From an uncultured Lachnospiraceae bacterium (GTDB lineage: Bacteria; Bacillota; Clostridia; Lachnospirales; Lachnospiraceae): a stretch of DNA of 64,000 bases. The position numbers were made by a program, and so were the translations under genes. The notes below the pieces were generated by a model. The model was not told where the DNA came from. It was given only the letters and a program-made list of their open reading frames with translations, and made no database searches. Every line of letters starts with the position of its first letter. The stretch's first letter is position 1. Shown piece after piece: positions 1 through 10,300 of the stretch. The stretch is taken from positions 1-64,000 of the forward strand of contig CADADA010000011.1 of assembly GCA_902786515.1 (NCBI GenBank). The letters run 5' to 3'.

Positions 1-98
1 TAATTGTTAAGTTGATTGAACCGCCGTGTACCGAACGGTACGCACGGTGGTGTGAGAGGTCGGAATTTCTCACTTGTGAGAAATTCCTCCTACTCGAT
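1..98 (+). mobile_element. 3' end of a group II intron (domains V and VI)
   Basis: Positions 20-51 fold as a domain V-like hairpin: lower strand ACCGCCGTG pairs with CACGGTGGT, a two-base CG bulge follows, then TACC pairs with GGTA around a GAAC loop. Downstream, GAGAGG (53-58) pairs with CCT-A-CTC (88-95), leaving an unpaired A at 92, with a perfect 12-bp hairpin (GGAATTTCTCAC/GTGAGAAATTCC) inside. This is the domain VI arrangement with a bulged branch-point adenosine. The intron should end 6-8 nt after A92, near 98. The body and any reverse transcriptase lie outside the window. The structural match is seen directly; the exact splice site is inferred. Confidence 0.8.
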
Positions 99-216
99 TT
101 ATTGTTGATATTAAGATGATGTTATTATGCAAATATTACAACTACAATATACAGATAGTAAATAAAAACGAAAATAGTTTCTGATAAAAAAGATATATTA
201 AGATAAAAAATAATAC

Positions 217-246
217 TTGACAAAATTTGTCTGGGGGGGGGATAAT
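217..246 (+). promoter_or_regulatory. Promoter with a G9 tract in the spacer
   Basis: A consensus -35 box TTGACA (217-222) and a -10-like GATAAT (241-246) are separated by 18 bp, and most of that spacer is a run of nine G (233-241). Losing one G would give the optimal 17-bp spacing. Such a tract can slip during replication, which suggests on/off or graded expression of the secreted protein downstream. The elements are seen in the sequence; phase variation is inferred. Confidence 0.6.
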
Positions 247-305
247 TGATGTGTTATTAGTACTAATCAACGATACAAAAATATAACAAAGATGGGAGAA
301 ATATA

Positions 306-1403
306 ATGCGTAAAGTTTTAAAAACATTAGTAGCGATAGCTACAATATCGGCATTAAGTGTAAATCCAATATATGCTGAAATGCCAAACACAGAGACTGA
401 AGAAGTTGTAATGGAGAATTATGATACATTCATTCAGGAAGAAATTTCAGACAACACTACAGAGTTAGATGAAGATGTAGAGGCAGAACTGAATAGCAAA
501 GGAGTACTTGACAATCAGATAGAATCATGGAGCGAGGATACGATTGAAAAAATCAATGAAAGTGATGATGTATCGGTTGAGGTAATGTATTTTAACGAAG
601 AAGAGGATGGAGAATTATCTGAGCTGTCTGATGAAGAAGTAGAAGAATTCTACGAGAAAGTATATGAAGAAAATCTGGAATCGGATTTGCATGATGGTAT
701 TTACGTAGAGCTTGAAGGTGAGGAAGAGGATGAAGAAGAACAGGCAGAGGATAACAAGTCATTGTTTGGCATGCTTGGTTTAGAGGAAACGGTATATGGT
801 GCCAATGAACCTATAGATACAACGGTTACATCAGCAAGTGGTGTGTTGAAATGCGATATAATAGTTGCTAAAGATCAGGGCAGAGCACATGCGTTATGGG
901 TAGTTTCAGATGCGGTATGGCTGTCCCAACCTAAGTATACTTTGACAGATTACATGTCGATATCGGCACAAGGTTTAGATACACATGTTGATAATAAAAA
1001 TGAGCTTGGGGCAACATATACATTTACAAAAAATGCTATACAACCGGGAGGAAGGTTAGTGAAGTTTGAAACAACTGTACATAGCAAACCAACGGTACGC
1101 GGAGAATATGGCTTCTATACTTATGTAAATTTATGTGATGATATACCGGGTGTGGCATATAGAAATCATAATATTACGATGAATGGCGATTTTTACATTA
1201 ACAACTGGAAAAGTAAAGATGGTCAAATAAATTTCAAATTTGAATATTCACATCAGCAGAAAAAATTGAAGAAAGACGATTCTGTAATAGCAACGGTAGG
1301 ATTAACAGGTTTGAATTTGTCTTTAAGCAGCAAATTGTCAATTGTGAAATATTATCATAAGATGATAGATAAGAACTGTGTATATAAATACAGTTACAAA
1401 TAA
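306..1403 (+). CDS. Secreted acidic protein of unknown function
   Basis: The 365-residue product starts with a typical signal peptide (basic MRK, hydrophobic stretch, cleavage after YAE/A near residue 25). Residues ~30-160 are very acidic, with long runs of Glu and Asp, and the rest looks like a beta-rich globular domain with a basic, Tyr-rich C-terminus. I do not recognise a family. There is no LPxTG motif or C-terminal membrane helix, so it is probably released or held by charge. ATG 306 follows a GGGAGA ribosome binding site. A strong terminator follows, so it is monocistronic. Its promoter contains a G9 tract, so expression may be phase-variable. Confidence 0.75.
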   Translation: MRKVLKTLVAIATISALSVNPIYAEMPNTETEEVVMENYDTFIQEEISDNTTELDEDVEAELNSKGVLDNQIESWSEDTIEKINESDDVSVEVMYFNEEEDGELSELSDEEVEEFYEKVYEENLESDLHDGIYVELEGEEEDEEEQAEDNKSLFGMLGLEETVYGANEPIDTTVTSASGVLKCDIIVAKDQGRAHALWVVSDAVWLSQPKYTLTDYMSISAQGLDTHVDNKNELGATYTFTKNAIQPGGRLVKFETTVHSKPTVRGEYGFYTYVNLCDDIPGVAYRNHNITMNGDFYINNWKSKDGQINFKFEYSHQQKKLKKDDSVIATVGLTGLNLSLSSKLSIVKYYHKMIDKNCVYKYSYK

Positions 1404-1407
1404 TAAA

Positions 1408-1450
1408 ACAAAAGAGGTTAGGTGTTTTACTTAACCTCTTTTGTTTTTTT
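1408..1450 (+). terminator. Intrinsic terminator
   Basis: The stem AGAGGTTA/TAACCTCT with A-rich and T-rich flanks and a long T run ends the secreted acidic protein gene. Confidence 0.9.
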
Positions 1451-1592
1451 TACCAAAAAAAATGTGAACGTTTTGTTAAATTTTACCGAATAAAACGGTT
1501 GCAAAATAAAAAAACATGAATTATAATAGTGTTTAAGATGTGGGTGGATTGTGGTCTTCCACATAAAAATATAAAAAAGGAGAAGATATAGG

Positions 1593-2321
1593 ATGAGAAA
1601 TTTAAAGAAATTAGCTGCAGTTGGATTGACAGCAGCAATGACGATGGCAATGACAGTAGCATCATTTGGTGCAGATGTAACAATTCACTTTAAGAATGCA
1701 GCAAACTGGGATACTGTAGGTGCATGGATTTATCAGGGATTTGATTGGGGAGAGAATGTTACTCCTCAGGCTAAGTGTGCAGCATATAATACTGAAAAAA
1801 GCAGACCAATCTGGCCGGGTGCTAAGATGGATCCGGAACCTGATTATAACGGATGGTATACAGTTACAGCAACATTTAATGATACTTCAAACGGAGCAAT
1901 TATGATTTTCAATAACTACGTAGCTGATACTACTGCTGATACTTCTTCAGGTGGAGATGAAACAGATAACCAGTATCTTCAGTCTTCAGGCTTGGTAATG
2001 GATAGTTCTAAAAAACAGCAGACACCAAATCAGATTATCAAAAAGACAGATTTCTCAGCGACAGAATATTGGTGTGATTTTGATGGTAATGTTGCTTCTT
2101 CAACAGCAGGTCTTCTTTCTTCAACAGCTCCTGCAAGCTATGTAAAGACAGCAACAGAGACAGCTACTACAGCAGCAGCAGCCGGTGCATCAACAACAGC
2201 TACTACAGCATCAACAACAGCAGCTCCTAAGACAGGTGATACAGGTGCATATGCATTAGCATTTACAGGTCTTGCAGCAGCAGCGGTAGTTGTAGCTTCT
2301 AAGAAGAGAGTACACGAATAA
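1593..2321 (+). CDS. Cell-wall-anchored starch-binding protein (CBM26-like)
   Basis: The 242-residue exported protein has a signal peptide (residues 1-27, ending SFGA), one CBM26-like domain at ~28-165, an Ala/Thr-rich linker (~180-215) and a sorting signal: APKTGD, a hydrophobic segment and a KKR tail. The CBM26 reading rests on the start VTIHFKNAANW, the WPG motif followed by M, the GWYTVTA strand and the IMIFNN motif. CBM26 modules bind starch and malto-oligosaccharides. APKTG is a variant LPxTG motif, so sortase anchoring is inferred. It has no catalytic domain, so it probably holds starch at the cell surface. It has its own promoter region and terminator. Confidence 0.75.
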   Translation: MRNLKKLAAVGLTAAMTMAMTVASFGADVTIHFKNAANWDTVGAWIYQGFDWGENVTPQAKCAAYNTEKSRPIWPGAKMDPEPDYNGWYTVTATFNDTSNGAIMIFNNYVADTTADTSSGGDETDNQYLQSSGLVMDSSKKQQTPNQIIKKTDFSATEYWCDFDGNVASSTAGLLSSTAPASYVKTATETATTAAAAGASTTATTASTTAAPKTGDTGAYALAFTGLAAAAVVVASKKRVHE

Positions 2322-2342
2322 TATATGTAAGAGACATATTGT

Positions 2343-2376
2343 AAAACAGATGCTTCGTGAGGAGCATCTGTTTTGT
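2343..2376 (+). terminator. Intrinsic terminator
   Basis: The perfect stem AAAACAGATGCT/AGCATCTGTTTT follows the CBM26-like gene. Confidence 0.9.
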
Positions 2377-2484
2377 GCATTATGCAAAAAAAATATTGCA
2401 AAAAACAGAATATAGATATATAATAGCAATAGCTGTATGAACGCAGTTATTATTGTAAAAAATTGAAAGGAGACGTTTTTCGAA

Positions 2485-3375
2485 ATGAGAAAGGTTATGA
2501 AAAAAGTAGCGGTAGTAGCTATGACAGCAGCTATGACAGTTGCAATGGGATGTCTTGCTTACGCTGGAGACGGATCTACTTACAAAGTAGTTGGAGCAGA
2601 AGGATTAGTTGGAGAGTCATGGGAGCCGGCAGCAACGACTGACAGCACAGAGCCGGGTGCACCTGGAGAGATGGGTCTTATGACAGAGTTATCTGATAAC
2701 CCTGATGTATATTCAGTATCATTTGATATTGCTACACCTGATGATGGTGAAGGTGATACACAGAATGATGATGCTGAGATACCTGTAGGATACGAGTTTA
2801 AGATTTTAAAAGATGCAGATGATTTTGCATGGACATATCAGTGTTGTTTAGGTAACCCATCAGTAGCATGGGGTGACAACCAGACACAGTTCAAGTTACC
2901 TGCTGAGACTACAGGAAAGGTTACAGTTTACCTTGATTCTACAACAGGTGCTGTAGTGATTGCAGATGCAGATGACAATGCAATTGATTACGTTGTAAGA
3001 TGGAAATCAAGAGATGAAGATCCATGGGATTTCACAGCAGCTACAAAGTCAGCTATTGAAGCATCAGTTAACCCTACAACAAACATCCAGAATACAGATT
3101 GCCAGGATGTGGAAGCAATCAATGCTGCATTAGCAGAAAAGGTTGGTGTTACATTATCAGCATCTACATCTGATGATAGTGAAGATGCAGGCGAGGATAC
3201 TACTACAATCGCTGAGGATAACAAGGAAGATACATCAACTACAGCAGCAACAACTACTACTAAGGCTGTTGAAGAAGAAGAGTCTTCTAACACAGGTGTA
3301 GTTGTAGTTGTAGTAATCGTAGTAATCGTTATCATTGCTGCAGTTGCTATTGTAATGAACAAGAAGAAAAATTAA
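2485..3375 (+). CDS. Membrane-anchored extracellular protein, X25/starch-binding-like
   Basis: The 296-residue protein has a signal peptide (cleavage after AYA near residue 28), an extracellular beta-sandwich region (~30-190), an acidic Thr/Ala-rich stalk (~225-265) and one C-terminal transmembrane helix built almost only of Val and Ile, ending in NKKKN. The pattern YKVVGAEGLVG-ESWEP, a VYSVSFDI strand, YEFKIL and a following W resembles the X25 domain of pullulanases, which suggests alpha-glucan binding. That assignment is tentative. It follows the CBM26-like gene with its own leader, and the two may form one surface starch-capture set. ATG 2485 has AAAGGAG upstream. Confidence 0.6.
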   Translation: MRKVMKKVAVVAMTAAMTVAMGCLAYAGDGSTYKVVGAEGLVGESWEPAATTDSTEPGAPGEMGLMTELSDNPDVYSVSFDIATPDDGEGDTQNDDAEIPVGYEFKILKDADDFAWTYQCCLGNPSVAWGDNQTQFKLPAETTGKVTVYLDSTTGAVVIADADDNAIDYVVRWKSRDEDPWDFTAATKSAIEASVNPTTNIQNTDCQDVEAINAALAEKVGVTLSASTSDDSEDAGEDTTTIAEDNKEDTSTTAATTTTKAVEEEESSNTGVVVVVVIVVIVIIAAVAIVMNKKKN

Positions 3376-3400
3376 TCGGAAGATTTAATTATTTGTCTGA

Positions 3401-3429
3401 GAAAACACGCTTAAGGCGTGTTTTCTTTT
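3401..3429 (+). terminator. Intrinsic terminator
   Basis: The stem GAAAACACGC/GCGTGTTTTC with a T-rich tail lies just after the X25-like gene. Confidence 0.9.
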
Positions 3430-3550
3430 CTTAGAGAAATTTTACTGTATTGATTGATGAAATATTGTTATATATTTGTGATTCAATAACAATTGATCCT
3501 AATATTGCTATACATACTCTGGGTTTTTGAATGTGAAAAATCAATAGAAA

Positions 3551-4827
3551 TGCCCTCCCAAATTACAAGAAGAACTAATAAAGTTGCGGATGCTGAAGAA
3601 TAAAGTTTCTGCTGTGATTACAACAAATTATGATACTTTTCTTGAAAAAGAAGTGTTTAATAAGGATTTTCAAGTGTATGTTCGACAATATGAATTGTTT
3701 TCTGCGGACAGTTACAATATTGCTGAAATATACAAAATTCATGGTAGTGCGACGGATGCAGAATCTATTATCATCACGGAAGATGATTATAAACATTTTA
3801 GGAGTCTAGGAAACTAATTATTGCGAAAATGCTAACATTATTTGCTGAATCTCCAATAATTTTTTTGGGGTATTCTATGACGGATGAAGATGTTAGAAAT
3901 ATTATTGAAGATTTTTTGAGTTGTTTATCTTCAGAACAATTGAAAGATATTCGTAAACATTTTGTGTTTGTAAGTTATAAAAAAGATGAGGAAGAACTTT
4001 TAGAAATAGAGCGAACAATTATAACGAAAAGTGGGGTTGAAATACCATTTGTAGAAATTCAAACGGATAATTATATAAAAATATATGAGAAAATAGGAGA
4101 GATTACCCCGGGTATATCACCTGTTAGGGTAAGAGAAACAAGGAAAGTTGTTAAAACGATTGTTGATCAAAGTATGACATCTTTAGATGCAGAGACTATT
4201 ATAGTTGGAATAGATGATCTTGATCATATAGATTTGTCTTCCAAGCCGTTAGCCATTGCCATCGGATATAAAGAAAATATTTTGAGTAAGTATGGATATG
4301 GTAGATTTGGAGATGAACAGATTTTTGAAGATATCATTTTCGATAATAAGAATTTTGATTCGGGAGCGATGTGTGATGAAAGATTGAGGAGAATTTCTAA
4401 AAATCGCCTTCTACCAGTATATAAATATGTGAGGGGAAGGGATGTTCCAGAAAATAGTAAGTTATATGATTATATACAGGCTCATAATACCATGGAAAAA
4501 ATAATATCAAGTACGGTTTCAAAAAGTATTAAAAATACTCCCGTTTTTGATACATATGATCAGTTGATAGAATATATGGATACTATGCATAACTGTAGAA
4601 AGGCAGCAATGGCGGTATTAAAGAATATTGAAAAACTTAGTATAGATAATTTGCGAGATACATGTAAGTATTTATTCGAAAAATATCCAGATGAAAATAT
4701 GACAGACTCGAATTATAAGCGTTGTGTTATGTGTTTGGATTTTAGAGAAAATTATGAAAAAAAAGAAATGCCGGTAAACCTCTCCTGGCTAAACCAAGAA
4801 CATTACCGGTATTCCTTTTGGTTTTAA
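3551..4827 (+). pseudogene. Truncated and frameshifted SIR2-like defence gene
   Basis: Two reading frames together give a SIR2-like NADase/deacetylase fold. Frame one (3551-3817) has ITTNYDTFLE and the KIHGS motif; frame two (from about 3808, first ATG 3829) continues with LTLFAESPIIFLGYSMTDEDV. The join near 3800-3815 needs a frameshift. Homologous-looking sequence runs upstream of the first TTG (3584) to a stop at 3545 with no start codon, so the N-terminus is missing. SIR2-like proteins of this kind are known in anti-phage systems that deplete NAD. The C-terminal ~200 residues are not recognised. The last codons overlap an inverted repeat (CCGGTAA/TTACCGG), which may mark a deletion edge. 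It is almost certainly inactive. Confidence 0.75.
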
Positions 4828-5065
4828 AAGAACATTTAATGTTCTATGTTCTCATTTTTATTATATGTCGCATTAAGCATTTTATATACTTTGTTATCGA
4901 CTTATGTTATGATACAATTTTTTTGTACAATTGTCAATGGGAAAATGTACCAATCAATTTATAATGAAGTTTTTAAATTTGTACTTGAAAAAAATATTTT
5001 GGTATGTTATCATAAAATGGAGTATGTCACAGGCGGGATGAATGACCGCCGGAATGGAGAGTAAG

Positions 5066-5962
5066 ATGAAAAGATTACTGTTTATTTACAACCCGTTATC
5101 GGGAAAAGGCATGATAAAGGAGAATTTGTCAGATATCGTTGATAAATTTATTAAGTCCGGTTACAGGGTGGAGACATATGCAACTCAGAAGTCGTCAGAT
5201 GCAAAAGATAAAGCGTATAGATGGGCTGAGGATTTTGATATGATCGTATGTAGTGGCGGAGACGGGACGCTTAATGAAGTTGTTTCAGGAATTATGGATT
5301 TGGACGAGCGTCCGACTGTGGGATATATACCGGCCGGTTCTACTAACGATTTTGCGAGCAGTATTATGTTACCAAAGGATATGCTTGAAGCAGCGGATAT
5401 TGCAATGCAAGGCGTGCCGCTCGATGTGGATGTAGGCGGATTTAATAAAAAGAAGTTTGTATATATAGCGGCTTTTGGAGCATTTACGGATGTATCATAT
5501 ATGACACCACAGGAGATGAAGAATGTTTTGGGACATCCGGCATATATTATTGAGGCGGTAAAGGGGTTGTCGTCTTTAAGGACGTACCACTTGAAGATTG
5601 AGCTTGAGGACAAGCTGATAGAGGGAGATTACATGTATGGCATGGTAACGAACTCGATATCGGTAGGTGGATTTAAGGGAATTACCGGCAAGAATGTAAT
5701 ATTAGATGATGGGAAGTTTGAGCTGACGCTTATAAGAGAGCCTAAGAACCCGATAGAACTGCAGGTTATTATCGCGTCATTAATAGGAATGGATGTAAAG
5801 TGTGAAAGTGTTGAATCTTATAAAGCTTCCAGAATTGAGATTACGACAGATGAAAAGATCCCATGGGTACTTGATGGCGAATACGGTGGAGCACCAAAGA
5901 AGATAGTTATACGTAATTATCATCAGGCAGTAAGGATAATGACCGGGATGGATATCGTGTAA
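5066..5962 (+). CDS. Diacylglycerol/lipid kinase family protein (DgkB/YegS-type)
   Basis: This is a lipid kinase of the DAGK catalytic family, about 298 residues, which is usual for the family. Signatures are the N-terminal YNPLSGKG, the nucleotide-binding GGDGTLNEVVSG and PAGSTNDFA. These enzymes phosphorylate diacylglycerol or related lipids at the inner membrane face, recycling lipid intermediates. ATG 5066 is preferred over the upstream in-frame ATG at 5042 because GGAGAG lies just before it and family members begin with KRLLFIYNP. The exact substrate cannot be read from the sequence. rpoD follows after a 77-bp gap. Confidence 0.88.
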   Translation: MKRLLFIYNPLSGKGMIKENLSDIVDKFIKSGYRVETYATQKSSDAKDKAYRWAEDFDMIVCSGGDGTLNEVVSGIMDLDERPTVGYIPAGSTNDFASSIMLPKDMLEAADIAMQGVPLDVDVGGFNKKKFVYIAAFGAFTDVSYMTPQEMKNVLGHPAYIIEAVKGLSSLRTYHLKIELEDKLIEGDYMYGMVTNSISVGGFKGITGKNVILDDGKFELTLIREPKNPIELQVIIASLIGMDVKCESVESYKASRIEITTDEKIPWVLDGEYGGAPKKIVIRNYHQAVRIMTGMDIV

Positions 5963-6039
5963 TTTTTACAATACAGTGTGTATAATGTTGCTCCGGGAAA
6001 GTTATAATTAGAATATGATTCTGGAAAGGACCGAGATTA

Positions 6040-7182
6040 GTGGACGCAGCTGAGTTTACAAAGAAATTACAAGAATTAGTTGAATTAGGTAGAAGTAAAA
6101 AAGATGTTTTGTCAATCAGAGAGATCAATGATTATTTTGAAGGTCTCGAATTAAACGCAGAGCAGATGGATCACGTGTATCAATATTTGGAAGACAATAA
6201 GATAGATGTGACGAGGGTCAGTATGGATCAGATACCGTTGGGTGAAGCAATGATTTTGGATGATGATGATGACATACAGCCTACGGATGAAGAACTCGAA
6301 GAAGAAGACGAAGAAAAGGTTGATTTGGATGCGATTAATCTGTTGGAAGGAATCGGTACGGAAGATCCTGTAAGAATGTATTTAAAGGAGATAGGTACAG
6401 TACCGCTGTTGACAGCAGAAGAGGAACTCAGACTTGCCAAGAGAAAGGCTGAGGGAGATATGGTTGCGAAGGACAGGCTTATAGAGGCAAATCTTCGACT
6501 TGTAGTCAGCATTGCCAAGAGATATACCGGAAGGGGCATGAGTTTTCTGGACTTGGTACAGGAGGGTAATCTTGGATTAATCAAAGGTGTCGAGAAGTTT
6601 AATTATGAAAAAGGGTACAAATTAAGTACCTATGCTACATGGTGGATAAGACAGTCTGTTACAAGGGCACTTGCAGATCAGGCCAGGACCATCAGAGTGC
6701 CGGTTCATATGGTTGAGACGATTAACAGAATGTCAAAGATGCAGAGAAAACTTACGTTGGAGCTTGGATACGAACCGTCACCTTCAGAATTGGCAGAAGC
6801 ACTTGATATGACTGAGAGCAAGGTGCTGGAGATTATGCAGATAGCCAGAGAGCCTGCATCATTAGAGACACCTATTGGAGAGGAAGATGATTCCAATCTT
6901 GGAGATTTTGTTGCGGATAATAATACCGTGACACCTGAGGCAAATGTTGAATCAGTTATGCTTCGTGAGCATATTGATTTGTTGTTACAGGATTTGAAGG
7001 ATAGAGAGAGGCAGGTCATTGTATTAAGATTTGGTCTTGAAGATGGTCATCCTAGAACCTTGGAGGAAGTAGGCAGAGAGTTTAACGTTACTAGAGAGCG
7101 AATACGTCAGATTGAAGCAAAAGCATTAAGAAAACTTCGCAATCCGGTTCGAAGCAAGAAGATAAAGGATTTCCTTATGTAA
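6040..7182 (+). CDS. rpoD: RNA polymerase primary sigma factor RpoD (SigA)
   Basis: The 380-residue housekeeping sigma-70 has region 1.1 (~1-65), an acidic linker rich in Asp/Glu (~70-95), region 1.2 ([11 protein letters not shown]), region 2 with [12 protein letters not shown] and YATWWIRQ, region 3, and region 4 ending in a helix-turn-helix ([22 protein letters not shown]). These motifs are essentially invariant in primary sigma factors. The start is GTG 6040, preceded by GGAAAGGA. It directs RNA polymerase to TTGACA/TATAAT promoters such as those seen in this window. dnaG, often upstream of rpoD, is absent here. Confidence 0.97.
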   Translation: MDAAEFTKKLQELVELGRSKKDVLSIREINDYFEGLELNAEQMDHVYQYLEDNKIDVTRVSMDQIPLGEAMILDDDDDIQPTDEELEEEDEEKVDLDAINLLEGIGTEDPVRMYLKEIGTVPLLTAEEELRLAKRKAEGDMVAKDRLIEANLRLVVSIAKRYTGRGMSFLDLVQEGNLGLIKGVEKFNYEKGYKLSTYATWWIRQSVTRALADQARTIRVPVHMVETINRMSKMQRKLTLELGYEPSPSELAEALDMTESKVLEIMQIAREPASLETPIGEEDDSNLGDFVADNNTVTPEANVESVMLREHIDLLLQDLKDRERQVIVLRFGLEDGHPRTLEEVGREFNVTRERIRQIEAKALRKLRNPVRSKKIKDFLM

Positions 7183-7205
7183 TATATCAAATAACATAAA
7201 AGAGG

Positions 7206-7250
7206 CTGCTGCATTGTTGATTTTCACTCAGTAATGTGGCAGTTTTTTTA
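7206..7250 (+). terminator. Intrinsic terminator after rpoD
   Basis: CTGCTGCATT pairs with AATGTGGCAG (one or two G-U pairs), followed by a T run. Confidence 0.8.
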
Positions 7251-7376
7251 TTATCCACTACGATCCTGGTAAAAAAATATAAACTTAATAAAATTAAGTA
7301 TTTACAAAATATAATTTATATAGTATAGTAAAGGGGTGATGAGGAAAAAATAAATTAATCGAAAGAAGGAAAGCAC

Positions 7377-10300
7377 ATGAATCAGAAGGATTTTCTAAAC
7401 AGTGCTAAGAGCAGGGGATTGTATCATCCGGCTTTTGAGCATGATAATTGTGGAATTGGTGCGGTCGTTAATATAAAAGGTGTTAAAAGCCATAGTACAG
7501 TAGAGAACGCACTTAAGATTGTTGAAAACTTAGAACATAGAGCGGGCAAAGATGCCGAAGGTAAGACTGGTGACGGAGTAGGAATCATGTTACAGATTTC
7601 TCACAAATTTTTCCGTAATGCAGTCAAACCTCTCGGCATCTTTTTAGGTTCAGAGAGAGAATATGGAGTGGGAATGTTCTTTTTTCCACAAGATGAGCTT
7701 AAGAGAAATGAAGCTAAAAAGATGTTCGAGATAATTGTAGAAAAAGAGGGAGCCTGCTTTTTAGGCTGGAGAGAGGTTCCAATTAATCCAAAAGTTCTTG
7801 GTTCAAAAGCCGTAGAGTGTATGCCGTGTATTATGCAGGCATTTGTGAAGAAGCCGGAAAATGTGGAAAAAGGTCTTGATTTTGACCGTTTATTATACGT
7901 TATCAGAAGAGTATTTGAGCAGAGCAATGAAACGGCATATGTGTTATCTCTTTCGAGCAGAACCATTGTATATAAAGGAATGTTTTTAGTCGGACAGCTT
8001 AGATTATTTTTTGATGATTTACAGAGCCCTGAGTATGAGTCAGCGATTGCACTTGTACATTCAAGATTTAGTACCAATACACAGCCTAGCTGGATGAGGG
8101 CACATCCATACAGAATGATTGTACATAACGGTGAAATTAATACAATCCGTGGAAATGCTGACAATATGCTTGCCAGAGAAGAGACGATGGAATCAGAATA
8201 TCTCACAGGACAGATGCATAAAGTAATGCCTGTGGTAAACAGTGCAGGTTCAGATTCGGCAATGTTAGATAACACGCTGGAATTTCTGGTGATGAGTGGA
8301 ATGGAACTGCCACTTGCCGTAATGATTACAATTCCGGAACCGTGGGATAACAATCCGACAATCAGTCAGGCAAAGAGGGATTTTTACCAGTACTATGCAA
8401 CAATGATGGAGCCTTGGGACGGACCGGCATCTATATTATTTACAGACGGAGATATTATGGGTGCGGTACTTGACAGAAATGGTCTGAGACCGTCACGATA
8501 CTATATTACTGATGATAATAATCTGGTTCTTTCCTCTGAGGTTGGAGTACTGGAGGTAGACTCTTCAAAAATCGTGGTTAAGGAGAGGTTAAGACCCGGA
8601 AAAATGCTGTTAGTAGATACAGTAAAAGGAAAACTGATATCGGATGATGAGATAAAGGAAAAATATGCAAACAGGAAGCCTTATGGAGAATGGATTGACA
8701 GATATCTGGTAGAATTAAAGAATTTAAAAATACCTAATAAAAAAGTAGATGAGTACTCGCTTGGTAAGAGGAGAAAAATCCAGAAAACATTTGGTTATAC
8801 TTATGAGGATATTATGACATCTATCCTTCCAATGGCGAAAAACGGAGCAGAACCTATTGCAGCTATGGGAACTGACAAACCGCTTTCAGTACTGTCAAAA
8901 CAGTCAGAGCCGTTATTCAACTATTTCAAGCAATTATTTGCGCAGGTTACAAATCCGCCAATAGATGCGATTCGTGAGGAAGTAGTAACATCGACTACAG
9001 TTTATATTGGTGAGGACGGCAACATATTGGGAGAGAAGCCGGAAAATTGTCAGGTACTTAAGGTAAGAAATCCTATTCTTACCAGTCTGGATATCCTTAA
9101 GATTAAAAATATGGATGTTCCGGGATTCAAGGTTGCAGTAATACCGACGACGTACTACAAAAATACTTCGTTAAAGAAGGCTATTGACCATCTTTTCCTT
9201 GAAGCTGACAGAGCACATAAAGATGGCGCTAATATCCTGATTCTCTCAGACAGGGGTGTGGATGAAAATCATGTTGCGATTCCGTCACTTTTGGCGGTAT
9301 CAGCACTTCATCAGCATCTTGTTGTGACAAAGAAGAGAACTAGTCTTGCACTCATTCTTGAAAGCGGTGAGCCAAGGGAAGTACATCATTTTGCGACACT
9401 CTTAGGATATGGTGCTTGTGCGATAAATCCGTACCTCGCACAGGAGACAATCAAAGAGTTGATTGATTTGAATATGCTTGATAAGGATTATTATGCGGCA
9501 GTTGAGGATTACAATAAGGCTGTAATAGAAGGAATTGTAAAGATTGCATCAAAAATGGGTATTTCAACTATTCAGTCATATCAGGGTTCTCAGATTTTTG
9601 AGGCAATTGGAATTAGTTCGGAAGTAATTGATACATATTTTACCAATACAGTAAGCAGAGTGGGCGGTATTTCATTAAAAGATATAGAGGAAAGAGTCAA
9701 TGAGCTTCATTCAAATGCATTCGATTCATTGGGACTTGGCGTAGATGAAACACTTGACAGTAAAGGAAGTCATAAATTCAGGAGTGGAAAAGAAGAGCAT
9801 TTGTACAATCCAAAGACGATTCATGCACTTCAGGTCGCAACTAGAACAGGCAATTATGAATTGTTTAAGCAGTATACACATCTTATTAATGAGGAGATGG
9901 ATGCGGTAAATTTAAGAGGACTTATGGATTTTAAATTTGCAGATAAGCCGATTTCTATTGATGAGGTTGAAAGTGTGGATGAAATTGTAAAGAGATTCAA
10001 GACAGGTGCGATGTCATACGGTTCGATTTCAAAGGAAGCACATGAGACGATGGCAATTGCCATGAATATGATTCATGGTAAGTCGAACAGTGGTGAAGGC
10101 GGTGAAAGCGACGACAGACTTATGCCACAAAAAGACGGCTATAATCGCTGTTCTGCAATTAAGCAGGTTGCATCAGGAAGATTTGGTGTTACATCAAAAT
10201 ACCTTATGAGTGCAAAAGAAATTCAGATTAAGATGGCACAGGGTGCTAAGCCTGGAGAAGGCGGACATCTGCCGGGGAAGAAGGTTTATCCTTGGATTGC

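Noticed and set aside
4846..5064. Short ORF with a hydrophobic start before the lipid kinase
   Set aside because: No ribosome binding site, no recognisable family, and it runs into the leader of the next gene; atypical composition. I see no supported gene in 4828-5065.
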